Positions 1 through 8,434 of a DNA stretch of 64,000 bases are shown here, piece by piece. Within the stretch, counting starts at the first letter, position 1; every line of letters begins with the position of its first letter. This DNA comes from Mesorhizobium plurifarium (GTDB lineage Bacteria > Pseudomonadota > Alphaproteobacteria > Rhizobiales > Rhizobiaceae). Made by a program: the position numbers and the translations under genes. Under the pieces are notes generated by a model that was given only the letters and a program-made list of their open reading frames with translations, did not search any database and was not told the origin of the DNA. Location: positions 62,001-126,000 of the forward strand of contig CCNB01000044.1 of NCBI GenBank assembly GCA_000824785.1, written 5' to 3'.

Positions 1-9
1 GCTCCTTCC

Positions 10-1236
10 TCACATCGTCGCGACCGACATGTCGCCGCTATGAGCAGCTCTGACCAGGCGCTGCATCGCGGGCAGGTCGAAGGAGCGGGGATTGTTCTTG
101 ATCAGCCGGTCGATGCCGAGCGCCTGTTCAGCGGTCCAGTCGATCTTGTCTTCGGGAAGACCGAGGTCAGCCAGCGTCCGGGTGATGCCGATGGCGTTGA
201 ACAGTCGCGCGACTTCCGCGATTGTGGCATCGGCCAGCTGACCGGCATCGCGGTCATGGCGCGGCAGGCCAAGCGCAATGCCGATTTCTGCGATCTCGGA
301 GGTTGCCGCGGGCAGATTGTAGCGCATCACATAGGGAAGCATCGTCGCGACGCCCAGACCATGCGGCGTGTGGGTGAGCGCGCCGACCGGATACTGCACG
401 GCATGCGCAGCCGCCGTTCCCGCTGTGCCGAAGGCGCAGCCGGCGGCCAACGCTCCCATCATGACATCCGCGCGTGCGTCCTCGTTCGACCCGTCGCGAT
501 AGGCTGCTTCGAGGCTGCGGCCCAGGAGCCTGATCGCCAGAAGGGCGAAATGATCGGTCAGCGCGCTCTTGCCGACGAAGACATGGCGTTGCGGCAGATC
601 GGCATCCGCACCGCGTTTTGCGGCGGTGAAAGCTTCGATCGCATGGGTCAGCGCGTCGGCGCCGGCGATGGCGGTCAGTGATGGGGGACAACTCGCTGTC
701 AGGTCCGGGTCGCACAGCGCAACCGCGGCGATGAGATGCGGGCTGGAGATGCCGACCTTGAGCGTCCGCTCCGGATCCGAGATCACCGCTACGGGAGTGA
801 CTTCGGAGCCGGTGCCGGCCGTGGTCGGCACCGCGATAAGGGGAAGGGTAGGGCCCGGCACCCTGAACTCGCCATAGTAATCCTGGAGCTTGCCGCCATG
901 GCTGATGAGCAGCCCGGCGCATTTGGCCATATCGAGGCAACTGCCGCCGCCAACGCCGATCACCATGTCCGGCCTGAATCCCTTCGTCTCGGCGATGCAC
1001 GCGCCGACGCTGTCGCGCGGCACGTCCGGCAAGGTGCGATCATAGACGAGCGTGTCGATCCCGGCAGCCTTCAGCCCATCGAGCATCTCGATGAACTCAG
1101 GCGTGCCGGCGAGCCGTTCGTCGGTGCAGATGAACGCGCGCCGGCCATATCGGCCGGCAATGGCGGGCAGCGCATGGCGCTGACCTTTGCCGAAGAGAAT
1201 TTCGCGCGGCAGGCGCGCGGCTGCAAAAAGGGTCAT
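10..1236 (-). CDS. Iron-containing alcohol dehydrogenase (maleylacetate-reductase-like)
   Basis: The 408-residue product is a cytoplasmic group III (iron-type) NAD(P)-dependent dehydrogenase, a family that interconverts alcohols or hydroxy acids with aldehydes or ketones. The nucleotide-binding GVGGGSCLDMAK lies near residues 94-105 and PTTAGTGSEVTP near 137-148. Probable metal ligands are D194, H198, H278 and H292, in the contexts ADALTHAIEAF, AAAHAVQYP and THTPHGLG. Length is normal and the gene is complete, with its stop nine bases from the window edge. It is divergent from the GntR gene at 1461 and shares an intergenic palindrome with it, so that regulator probably controls it. The substrate is unknown. 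The N-terminal half also resembles maleylacetate reductases. Confidence 0.85.
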   Translation of the reverse strand: MTLFAAARLPREILFGKGQRHALPAIAGRYGRRAFICTDERLAGTPEFIEMLDGLKAAGIDTLVYDRTLPDVPRDSVGACIAETKGFRPDMVIGVGGGSCLDMAKCAGLLISHGGKLQDYYGEFRVPGPTLPLIAVPTTAGTGSEVTPVAVISDPERTLKVGISSPHLIAAVALCDPDLTASCPPSLTAIAGADALTHAIEAFTAAKRGADADLPQRHVFVGKSALTDHFALLAIRLLGRSLEAAYRDGSNEDARADVMMGALAAGCAFGTAGTAAAHAVQYPVGALTHTPHGLGVATMLPYVMRYNLPAATSEIAEIGIALGLPRHDRDAGQLADATIAEVARLFNAIGITRTLADLGLPEDKIDWTAEQALGIDRLIKNNPRSFDLPAMQRLVRAAHSGDMSVATM

Positions 1237-1395
1237 GGACTGAGATCTTTCGAAAGAGACTGATGGAAAAGTGTCGTGTTCATCGGTGGGGCCGCCTTCA
1301 GTTCGGAGGCCGGTGCGTGTCGGCTTTGGTGCCCACGTCGTTGAATGCAGGCGGTAGGGTCCTAGCCCATTCGTTCATATCCTCTATAAAATCGT

Positions 1396-1409
1396 ATAGG
1401 ATATCCTAT
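1396..1409. promoter_or_regulatory. Perfect 14-bp palindrome, candidate GntR operator
   Basis: ATAGGATATCCTAT is a perfect inverted repeat in the 224-bp divergent spacer between the dehydrogenase gene and the GntR gene at 1461. A partial second copy, ATATCCTCTATA, lies just upstream at 1378-1389. The position in an AT-rich patch between divergent genes suggests an operator for the adjacent regulator. Binding is inferred. Confidence 0.5.
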
Positions 1410-1460
1410 TGAATTGGCCGGAGCATCATGTTAGGGCTTGCTCCTGTCAAGAGGTAACCG

Positions 1461-2159
1461 ATGGAAAATCCCGACCTGACGGTTGACACCGAAGCCCGCT
1501 CAAGCGGCCGCATCCAGCGCGCCAACAGCTTGGCGGGCGATGTCTACGAAGCAATCTTCGCGCAATTGATGTCGCTGAAGATTCCGCCGGGATCACGCAT
1601 TACCGTCGATAATCTTGTCAGGGAATTCGACGTCTCGCACACGCCTATCCGCGAAGCGCTCGGGCGGCTGGAAGGCGAGGGCCTGGTCGTAAAGACCCAT
1701 TTGATCGGCTATCGCGCGGCCCCGCAAATCACGCGACGCCGGTTCGATGAGCTTTATGAGCTTCGCCTTCTGTTGGAGCCCGCTGCCGCCGCCAAGGCTA
1801 CGGCGGCACTGGATGAAGAGCGTCTCGCGGTCTTGCAGGAAGCGGCGGGCGTCATGGCCCGGCGGGTGGGGAAGGACGAGCGCCTGCGCTATTCCAACTT
1901 CGCGCGGCAGGACGCGATCTTTCACGACAAGATCATGGAGCTCGCGCAGAACGAGCTCATTCGCGAGACGCTGAACCATCAGCATACCCACTTCCATATC
2001 TTCCGCCTGATGTACCACTCGCGGGTCACTGAAGAAGCCTTGGATGAGCACGAGGCGATCCTCGCCGCATTCGCCGCCGGCGACGCGAGCGGCGCAGCGG
2101 ACGCGATGCGCGTTCACATCGAGAATTCGCGGGACCGGCTCCTGCCTGCCTTCGAGTGA
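1461..2159 (+). CDS. GntR-family regulator, FadR/FCD type
   Basis: This 232-residue repressor-type protein has an N-terminal winged helix (about residues 25-92, with HTPIREALGRLEGEGLV as the recognition part) and a C-terminal all-helical FCD ligand-binding domain (about 100-225, with the D..FH..i....N pattern that normally carries metal and effector ligands). The ATG follows AAGAGGTAACCG, a good ribosome-binding site. Its stop overlaps the GTG start of the transporter ATPase gene, so it is probably the first gene of the transport operon and controls it together with the divergent dehydrogenase. The effector is not deducible, but a sugar or sugar acid is likely from the neighbours. Confidence 0.88.
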   Translation: MENPDLTVDTEARSSGRIQRANSLAGDVYEAIFAQLMSLKIPPGSRITVDNLVREFDVSHTPIREALGRLEGEGLVVKTHLIGYRAAPQITRRRFDELYELRLLLEPAAAAKATAALDEERLAVLQEAAGVMARRVGKDERLRYSNFARQDAIFHDKIMELAQNELIRETLNHQHTHFHIFRLMYHSRVTEEALDEHEAILAAFAAGDASGAADAMRVHIENSRDRLLPAFE

Positions 2160-3739
2160 CACGTCCCATGTCCATCGCCGCCCGCATCGACACAGATCGC
2201 TTTGCCGCGCCGGGCGACGCGCTGCCGGTCGCACCCGTTTTGCGCGCCGAAGGCGTGTCCAAGCAGTACGGCACCGTCACCGTGCTGTCGGATGTCACGC
2301 TCGATATCCTGCCCGGCGAGATCCATGCGGTCATCGGCGAGAACGGGGCCGGCAAGTCGACGTTCATGCGGCTGCTTTCCGGCTACATCGAGCCGACGCA
2401 AGGCGCGTTGTCCATGGCCGGACAGCGGGTGCGCTTCACCAGGCCGGACCAGGCTCAAGCTGCCGGCATTGCGCTGGTTCATCAGGAGATCCTGCTGGCG
2501 GAAGCGCTTACCGTCACCGACAACCTTTTTCTCGGCCGTGAGCTCACCAAGGGCGGCATGGTCGACGATGCCCGAATGCGCCGGCTCGCTGCGGCAAAGC
2601 TCGCCGAGCTGGGCTGCGAGGTCCCGGCGACGGCTCTCGTGCACGACATTTCGCTGGCCGATCGCCAGATGGTGCAGATAGCCCGCGCGCTGCTCGACGA
2701 GCATCGTGTGGTCATCTTCGACGAGCCGACAGCCGTGCTGACGGGCGGCGAGATCGAGCGCCTGCTCGCCATCATCTTCGAGCTCAAGGCGCGGGGCATC
2801 GCCGTCCTTTACATCAGCCACCGGCTCGACGAGGTGCAGCGGCTCGCCGACAAGGTGACCGTGCTGCGCGATGGCAAGATGGTCGGCACCTATCCGGGCC
2901 ACACGCTGAGCCAGATCGACATGGCGCGGCTCATGGTGGGGCGCGAGCTTGCCGCTCTTTACCCTCAAAAGCAGGCGACGCGGACAAATCAGCCAATGCT
3001 GAGCGTGCTGAATGCGATGGTTCCGGGATTTGTCCGGGATGTGTCCTTCAGCGCGCACAAAGGGGAGATTCTGGGCTTCGCCGGGATGATCGGCGCCGGA
3101 CGGACGGAGCTGTTCGAAGGGATCCTGGGACTTCGACCCGGAACCGCCACGGTGGAGCTCAACGGCGCTCCGATACGAATACGCTCCCAGCGCGAAGCGT
3201 TGGACGCCGGCATCGCCTATCTGACCGAGGATCGCAAGGGCAAGGGACTGCTGCTGCAGGAGCGGCTTGGCCCGAACCTCACCCTGTCGGCGCTCGCCAG
3301 CTTCCATCCCGGCCTCGTCGTGAAACGGGCCCGCGAGGCCGAGGCCCTGGGGCAGGCGGTCTCCACCTACGACATCCGGCTGAAGAGCCTCGGCGCGCGC
3401 GCCGGACAACTCTCCGGTGGCAACCAGCAGAAGCTTCTGCTCGCCAAGGTTCTTCTGACCGACCCGTCCGTCGTCATCATCGACGAGCCGACCCGTGGCA
3501 TCGACATCGCCAACAAGGCGCAGATCTACGGCTTCATCCAGGACCTCGTCAGACAGGGCAAAGCCTGCATCGTCATATCCTCGGAAATGCAGGAACTGGT
3601 GGGTATCTGCGACCGCATCATCGTCATGCGAGAGGGCAGGATCAGCGGCGAAGTCTCGGGCGAAACGATGACCGAGAGCCAGATAGCGCTGCTCGCGACC
3701 AGCGAGCGCGCGCACGTCGCCCAGGGAGGAATGAAGTGA
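2156..3739 (+). CDS. Sugar ABC transporter ATPase, RbsA-like (CUT2)
   Basis: The 527-residue protein has two fused ATPase domains, as usual for CUT2 importers of monosaccharides. The first half has Walker A GENGAGKST at residues 61-69, a signature-like SLADRQMVQIARALL and Walker B VVIFDEPTAVLTGG. The second half has the degenerate Walker A GMIGAGRTE, a canonical LSGGNQQKLLLAK and IIDEPTRGID. The GTG at 2156 overlaps the upstream stop by four bases, and an ATG at 2168 is an equally possible start. The gene sits between the regulator and the permease with overlapping ends, so translation is probably coupled. It should act at the inner face of the cytoplasmic membrane with the next two products. 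Confidence 0.9.
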   Translation: MTRPMSIAARIDTDRFAAPGDALPVAPVLRAEGVSKQYGTVTVLSDVTLDILPGEIHAVIGENGAGKSTFMRLLSGYIEPTQGALSMAGQRVRFTRPDQAQAAGIALVHQEILLAEALTVTDNLFLGRELTKGGMVDDARMRRLAAAKLAELGCEVPATALVHDISLADRQMVQIARALLDEHRVVIFDEPTAVLTGGEIERLLAIIFELKARGIAVLYISHRLDEVQRLADKVTVLRDGKMVGTYPGHTLSQIDMARLMVGRELAALYPQKQATRTNQPMLSVLNAMVPGFVRDVSFSAHKGEILGFAGMIGAGRTELFEGILGLRPGTATVELNGAPIRIRSQREALDAGIAYLTEDRKGKGLLLQERLGPNLTLSALASFHPGLVVKRAREAEALGQAVSTYDIRLKSLGARAGQLSGGNQQKLLLAKVLLTDPSVVIIDEPTRGIDIANKAQIYGFIQDLVRQGKACIVISSEMQELVGICDRIIVMREGRISGEVSGETMTESQIALLATSERAHVAQGGMK

Positions 3740-4728
3740 CAGCGCTTACCCAGTCCGTGCCGGCGCGAAACGAGCGGCGGTACCAGTTCTCATGGGCTGA
3801 TGCAGGGCCGTTCCTTGCTCTTGCGGCGCTGCTTGCGCTGGGTTTCCTGGTCAACCCCGACTTCCTCTCCGCGACAAACCTCAGCAACGTGATCACGCGC
3901 AGCGCCTATGTCGCCATTATCGCGGTCGGCGCCACCTTCGTGATCTCGTCGGGCGGCCTGGACTTGTCCGTGGGCTCGATGGTTGCCTTCATTGCCGGCA
4001 TCACCATCATGTTCATGAACATGATGGCGCCAAGCCTCGGCCTCTGGGCCATTCCGGCGGGTATGGCGATCGCGGTCGTGACGGGGCTGCTTTGCGGCTT
4101 GGCAAATGGCGTCATCGTCACCGTGGGCAAGATAGAGCCGTTCATCGCCACGCTCGGCACGATGGGCATCTTCCGGGCGCTCATCACCTACATGACCAAT
4201 GGCGGCACCATCCCGATCGACAGGTCGCTGCGCGAGGCATACCGGCCAGTTTATTTCGGAACCCTGGGCGGGATCCCGATCCCCATCCTGATTTCCGCAA
4301 TCGTCGCGGTGCTCGGCGCCTTCGTTCTCTACAAGACCAAATATGGCCGCAAGTGCGCTGCCGTGGGCGCCAACGAGGACGTGGCTCGCTACTCCGGCAT
4401 TTCGGTGATCAAGACGCGCACCGTCGCCTACGTCATCCAAGGGGTATGCGTCGCCGTTGCGGCCATCTGCTATGTGCCGCGGCTTGGCGCCGCCACCCCC
4501 ACCACAGGACAGCTTTGGGAGCTGCAGGTCATCACTGCGGTCGTCATTGGCGGAACCGCGCTTCGCGGCGGCAAGGGGCGGATCTGGGGGACGATTGCAG
4601 GTGCGGTGATCCTCGAGCTGATCGCCAACCTGATGGTGCTGTCAGACTTCGTCTCCGAATACCTCGTTGCCGCGGTTCAGGGCGTCATCATCATCATCGC
4701 CATGCTCGTGCAGCGCTTCTCCAAATAA
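3736..4728 (+). CDS. Sugar ABC transporter permease, RbsC-like
   Basis: This 330-residue, very hydrophobic inner-membrane protein is the CUT2 permease. It has about eight to ten membrane segments and the family pattern FVISSGGLDLSVGSMVAF near the first third, plus GGTALRGGKGRIWGT near the C-terminus. The GTG start overlaps the ATPase stop (GTGA), and GGGAGGAATGAA just upstream supplies a ribosome-binding site. It forms the transmembrane channel for the substrate delivered by the binding protein encoded at 4789. Confidence 0.9.
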   Translation: MTALTQSVPARNERRYQFSWADAGPFLALAALLALGFLVNPDFLSATNLSNVITRSAYVAIIAVGATFVISSGGLDLSVGSMVAFIAGITIMFMNMMAPSLGLWAIPAGMAIAVVTGLLCGLANGVIVTVGKIEPFIATLGTMGIFRALITYMTNGGTIPIDRSLREAYRPVYFGTLGGIPIPILISAIVAVLGAFVLYKTKYGRKCAAVGANEDVARYSGISVIKTRTVAYVIQGVCVAVAAICYVPRLGAATPTTGQLWELQVITAVVIGGTALRGGKGRIWGTIAGAVILELIANLMVLSDFVSEYLVAAVQGVIIIIAMLVQRFSK

Positions 4729-4788
4729 CCCGTCTCGGGACCGGGCGGGTGCCTGTGTTCGATTGGTCCACATCTCTGGGAGGTTGTT

Positions 4789-5739
4789 ATGTTTAGTAGA
4801 AAATGGGTTGCGGCAGCCGCTGTCGGCGCCCTGATGGTCGCCGGCCAGGCGCTGGCGGCCGACAAGAAAGTGGTCGCCGTGTCAATCCCGGCGGCGGACC
4901 ATGGCTGGACGGCGGGTGTCGTCTATCATGCGCAGGCGGCTGCGAAAGAGATCAACGCCGCCTTCCCGGACGTCGAGGTGGTGGTGAAAACCTCGCCCTC
5001 CGCTGCCGATCAGGTCAGCGCGCTGGAGGACCTTTCCGCAAGCCGCAAGCTCGATGCCCTGGTCATCCTGCCCTACACCTCCGAAGAGCTGACCCAGCCG
5101 GTCAAGGCCATCAAGGACATGGGCACCTTCATCACGGTTGTCGATCGCGGCCTGACCGACGCCTCGATCCAGGACCTCTACCTTGCCGGCGACAACATCG
5201 CGGTCGGCGCCAACACGGCCAAGTTCATGATCGACAAGCTCGGCGGCAAAGGGGACATCGTCGTGCTGCGCGGCATCCCGACGGTCATCGACGACGAGCG
5301 CATCAAGGGCTTCCAGGACACGATCAAGGGCACCGGCATCAAGGTGCTCGACATCCAATACGCCCATTGGAACAGCGACGAGGCGTTCAAGCTGATGCAG
5401 GACTACCTCGCCAAATATCCGCATATCGATGCGGTCTGGGCCAATGACGACGACATGCTTCTTGGCGTGCTGGAGGCGGTCAAGCAGTCGGGCCGCACCG
5501 ATATCAAGCTGGCGCTCGGCGGCAACGGCATGAAGGACATCGTCAAGAAGGTGATCGACGGCGATTCCGTCACTCCGGTCGAAACGCCTTATCCGCCTTC
5601 GATGATCAAGACGGCCATCTACATGACTGTGGCCAATTTGATCGGCCAGGCTCCGGTTCGCGGCCACGTCAAGCTCGACGCGCCGCTGATCACCCAGGCC
5701 AACGCCAAGGAATATTACTTCCCGGATTCTCCGTTCTGA
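4789..5739 (+). CDS. Periplasmic sugar-binding protein, RbsB-like
   Basis: The 316-residue product starts with a classic Sec signal peptide (MFSRKW, a hydrophobic core, then GQALA before ADKK), so the mature protein begins near residue 24. The rest fits the Peripla_BP_4 fold: a beta-alpha start VVAVSIPAADHGWT, a mid-protein AGDNIAVGANTAKFMIDKLGGKGDIV and the inter-domain segment VWANDDDMLLGVLEA. AGGTTGTT precedes the ATG. It is the third transport gene of this operon and sets its substrate specificity. RbsB-like proteins bind pentoses, hexoses, polyols or derivatives. I cannot choose among them. Confidence 0.9.
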   Translation: MFSRKWVAAAAVGALMVAGQALAADKKVVAVSIPAADHGWTAGVVYHAQAAAKEINAAFPDVEVVVKTSPSAADQVSALEDLSASRKLDALVILPYTSEELTQPVKAIKDMGTFITVVDRGLTDASIQDLYLAGDNIAVGANTAKFMIDKLGGKGDIVVLRGIPTVIDDERIKGFQDTIKGTGIKVLDIQYAHWNSDEAFKLMQDYLAKYPHIDAVWANDDDMLLGVLEAVKQSGRTDIKLALGGNGMKDIVKKVIDGDSVTPVETPYPPSMIKTAIYMTVANLIGQAPVRGHVKLDAPLITQANAKEYYFPDSPF

Positions 5740-5760
5740 GAGCCGCCATCCACAATCATG

Positions 5761-5784
5761 GGCGAGGCGTGTTCGCGCCTCGCC
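5761..5784. other. Stem-loop after binding-protein gene
   Basis: GGCGAGGCG and CGCCTCGCC form a perfect 9-bp stem with a 6-base loop between the binding-protein stop and the DJ-1 gene. Such stems often protect the abundant binding-protein mRNA or reduce read-through. There is no T-tract, so full termination is unlikely. Confidence 0.5.
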
Positions 5785-5808
5785 GCCCCCAATCAAAGAG
5801 GACAAATC

Positions 5809-6402
5809 ATGCCAGCTAAGAAAATCCTGATGCTGACCGGTGAATTCACCGAGGAATATGAAATCTTCGTCTATCAACAGGCCATGGAGGCGGTCGGCCA
5901 CACGGTTCATGTGGTCTGCCCCGACAAGAAGGCCGGCGATGTGATCAAGACGTCATTGCACGACTTCGAGGGCGACCAGACCTATACCGAGAAGCTCGGC
6001 CATTATGCGTTGATCAACAAGACCTTTTCCGATGCGGAGAAGCAGCTCGACCAGTACGACGCGGTCTATTGCGCCGGCGGCCGCGGGCCGGAATATATCC
6101 GCACCGACAAGCGCGTTCAGGCAATGGTGCGCCATTTCCACGAAACCAAGAAGCCGATCTTCACCATCTGCCACGGCGTTCAGATCCTGATCGCGGTCGA
6201 TGGCGTCGTGCGCGGCAAGAAGGTCGGGGCCTTGGGTGCCTGCGAGCCGGAGGTGACGCTCGCCGGCGGCACCTATATCGACCTGTCGCCGACCGAGGCC
6301 TATGTCGACGGCACGATGGTTTCGGCCAAGGGCTGGACCGCGCTCGCGGCCTTCATCCGGGAATGCCTGAAAGTGCTCGGCACGGAAATCCGGCACGGCT
6401 AG
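5809..6402 (+). CDS. DJ-1/PfpI-family protein
   Basis: The start is taken at 5809, because AAAGAGGACAAATC just before it is a good ribosome-binding site and homologues begin with a strand like KKILMLTGEF. The open frame extends 17 codons further upstream without support. The 197-residue product has the class I glutamine-amidotransferase-like fold with the nucleophile elbow IFTICHGVQIL (C121, H122) and an acidic residue near E15. Members include glyoxalase III/deglycases, cysteine proteases and uncharacterised sugar-operon enzymes. It is the last gene of the CUT2 operon, which suggests a role in handling the imported compound or a reactive aldehyde derived from it. Confidence 0.8.
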   Translation: MPAKKILMLTGEFTEEYEIFVYQQAMEAVGHTVHVVCPDKKAGDVIKTSLHDFEGDQTYTEKLGHYALINKTFSDAEKQLDQYDAVYCAGGRGPEYIRTDKRVQAMVRHFHETKKPIFTICHGVQILIAVDGVVRGKKVGALGACEPEVTLAGGTYIDLSPTEAYVDGTMVSAKGWTALAAFIRECLKVLGTEIRHG

Positions 6403-6418
6403 GTTTGGTGCGCAGGAG

Positions 6419-6455
6419 GTACTTGGAGCGGGTGAGTTCGTGCCGCTCCAAGTAC
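6419..6455. terminator. Bidirectional terminator-like hairpin
   Basis: GTACTTGGAGCGG and CCGCTCCAAGTAC are perfect 13-bp arms around an 11-base loop, placed between the ends of convergent genes (6402 and 6481). The strong symmetric stem fits a bidirectional terminator, although neither side has a long T-run. Confidence 0.65.
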
Positions 6456-6480
6456 ACAAATCGCGACTTTCGTCAGGCGG

Positions 6481-7215
6481 TTAACGCCTTGCGTTGCGCC
6501 ACGCCTCGTACTCGCCACGAGCATCGTCGTGCAGCGGATAATAGCGCTGCAGGGGTGCGCCCTGCATGAGCTTCTCCCGGGAAAACTCTTCCCAGTCATG
6601 ATGCTTCCGGGCCTCCTCGATCACCATGGCCGCCATCGAGACGGGAACCACCACAGCGCCGTCATCGTCGGCGACGATGATGTCGCCGGGGATCACGGTG
6701 ACGCCGCCGCAGGCGATCGGGACGTTGACCGCATTGGGATAGATGCTGGTCTGCACATGATAGTTCGGCGTCCAGCCGCGCAGCCATAGCGGCAGATCGA
6801 GCTTTTCGACATTGGGCCGGTCGCGCATGCATCCGTCGATGACGATGCCCGCGCCGCCTCTGCCCTTGAAATAGGTGGACATCATATCGCCGAAGACGCC
6901 GGAACTCATGTCGCCGCGCGCGTCGACCACCACCACGTCGCCCTCCTGCGCGTGATAGAGCACGTGCCGGTGCAGTTGCGTTTCCGGATCGGTATATTCT
7001 CCCTCGTCGAACAGGTCCGGCCGCTGCGGCAGGAATTGCAGCGTCAGCGCCGGCCCGACGATCGACTTGCCGTGGTTCTGCGCCACCGGGCCGACCATGT
7101 GCGGCTTGCGGAAGCCCATGTGGCCGAGCGTGCCGGCGACCGTCGCGGCGCCGATCTCCTTCAGGGCGTCGATCAGATCCTTGGGCGGCCGCGTGATGTC
7201 AGGAGTATGGGTCAT
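6481..7215 (-). CDS. RraA-family protein, likely 2-keto acid aldolase
   Basis: The 244-residue protein belongs to the RraA/dimethylmenaquinone-methyltransferase-like family, which includes HMG/CHA aldolases (divalent-metal class II pyruvate aldolases) and the RNase E inhibitor RraA. Diagnostic segments are GRGGAGIVIDGCMRD near residues 117-131, with the conserved R-D pair, and VIPGDIIVADDDGAVVVP near 175-192. It is the last gene of a minus-strand operon behind a galactonate-dehydratase-like gene, so cleavage of a 2-keto-3-deoxy acid to pyruvate plus an aldehyde is the most sensible role. It is clearly paralogous to the product encoded at 25957. The name RraA alone would mislead, because most such proteins in sugar operons are not ribonuclease regulators. 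Confidence 0.85.
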   Translation of the reverse strand: MTHTPDITRPPKDLIDALKEIGAATVAGTLGHMGFRKPHMVGPVAQNHGKSIVGPALTLQFLPQRPDLFDEGEYTDPETQLHRHVLYHAQEGDVVVVDARGDMSSGVFGDMMSTYFKGRGGAGIVIDGCMRDRPNVEKLDLPLWLRGWTPNYHVQTSIYPNAVNVPIACGGVTVIPGDIIVADDDGAVVVPVSMAAMVIEEARKHHDWEEFSREKLMQGAPLQRYYPLHDDARGEYEAWRNARR

Positions 7216-7239
7216 TGTCGGACTCCGGTTGGAATTGAA

Positions 7240-8403
7240 CTACCAGTTGGTGACGGAACCGTCGCGGCGCGTGAGGTGAGGCGCCTCCCAGAAACGGAAA
7301 CTCTGCGCCTTGATCGCCGCCTCGTTGACCTCGACGCCCAGTCCCGGCAGATCGCTGACCGGATAATGGGTGCCGTCCAGCCGCGGTTGCACGGGAAAGA
7401 ACTCGGAATTGTCGAAACCCAGCTTCCTTTCCGGCACCCTGGTTTCGAGCCAGGCGAAGTTGGACACCGCGGCGCCGAGATGCGCGGTCGCGGCGGTGCA
7501 TACCGGGCCAAGCGGATTGTGCGGCATCAGGTCCACATAATGCGCCTCGCTCCAGCCGGCGACCTTCATCGCCTCGGTGAGCCCGCCGACATTGCAGACA
7601 TCGAGCCGGTTGAACTGGTGGATGCCGCGTTCGATGTAGGGCAGGAACTGCCACTTGCTGGCGAATTCCTCGCCGATGGCGAAGGGGATGTCGGTCATCC
7701 TGCGCAGGGATTCGTAGGCCTCCGGCGTCTCGTCGCGGATCGGTTCCTCGAGGAAATCGAGCACGCCGCGGCCAAGCTTGTTGCAGAAGCTCGCCGCCTC
7801 GGCCACCGACAGCCGATGATGGTAGTCGATGCCGAGCACCACGTCGTCGCCCAGCGCTTCGCGCGCCTTGTTCAGCATGGCAGCGGTGGCGCCGATCGAC
7901 TCGCGCGGCTCGAAAATGTCCTTGCTGCTTTGCCCGGCGGGGAAGAAGCGGATCGCCTGCCAACCTTGCGCGCGCAGTTCGCGGGCGCGTTCGATGGCGA
8001 CGTCGCCTTCGGCCTCGTCTCCGGTCGAGGCGAAGGTCGGGATGCGGTCGCGCTGCTTGCCGCCCAGAAGCTCATAGACCGGCACGCCCAGCGCCTTGCC
8101 CTTGATGTCGTGAAGGGCAATGTCGATGGCGGAGATCGCCGACTGCAGAACGCGCCCGCCTTCGAAATACTGGCTGCGATAAAGTTCCTGCCAGATCCGT
8201 CCGATCTGCATGGCGTCGCGGCCGACGAGAAACTCGCGATAATGCTCGATCGCGCCGGCCACGGCCTTCTCGCGACCGCTCAGGCCGCTCTCGCCCCAGC
8301 CGGAGATGCCCTGGTCGGTCTCGACCTTGACCAGCATCTGGTTGCGCGTTCCCACCCACGCCGGATAGGGCTTGACCGCGGTGATCCTCATCTTCGTCGT
8401 CAT
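7240..8403 (-). CDS. Enolase-superfamily dehydratase, galactonate-dehydratase-like
   Basis: This 387-residue mandelate racemase/muconate lactonising (MR/MLE) family protein has the acid-sugar dehydratase residues in order: D193 and H195 (GIDYHHR), E219 (FLEEP), E245 (IGEE) and H295 (MPHNPLGP). The MPHNPLGP segment and the C-terminal tail ending RRDGSVTNW are typical of D-galactonate dehydratases, which convert an aldonate into a 2-keto-3-deoxyaldonate. It is co-transcribed with a CUT1 importer upstream and an RraA-type aldolase downstream, which gives a compact import, dehydration and cleavage route. The sugar acid stereochemistry is unknown. Confidence 0.86.
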   Translation of the reverse strand: MTTKMRITAVKPYPAWVGTRNQMLVKVETDQGISGWGESGLSGREKAVAGAIEHYREFLVGRDAMQIGRIWQELYRSQYFEGGRVLQSAISAIDIALHDIKGKALGVPVYELLGGKQRDRIPTFASTGDEAEGDVAIERARELRAQGWQAIRFFPAGQSSKDIFEPRESIGATAAMLNKAREALGDDVVLGIDYHHRLSVAEAASFCNKLGRGVLDFLEEPIRDETPEAYESLRRMTDIPFAIGEEFASKWQFLPYIERGIHQFNRLDVCNVGGLTEAMKVAGWSEAHYVDLMPHNPLGPVCTAATAHLGAAVSNFAWLETRVPERKLGFDNSEFFPVQPRLDGTHYPVSDLPGLGVEVNEAAIKAQSFRFWEAPHLTRRDGSVTNW

Positions 8404-8434
8404 CCAAGCCCACGTTCCACGCCTGTTGCCCGCG

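Noticed and set aside
2114..3715. Minus-strand open frame of over 500 codons opposite the first ABC ATPase
   Set aside because: Shadow of the ATPase gene; no family motifs or ribosome-binding site.
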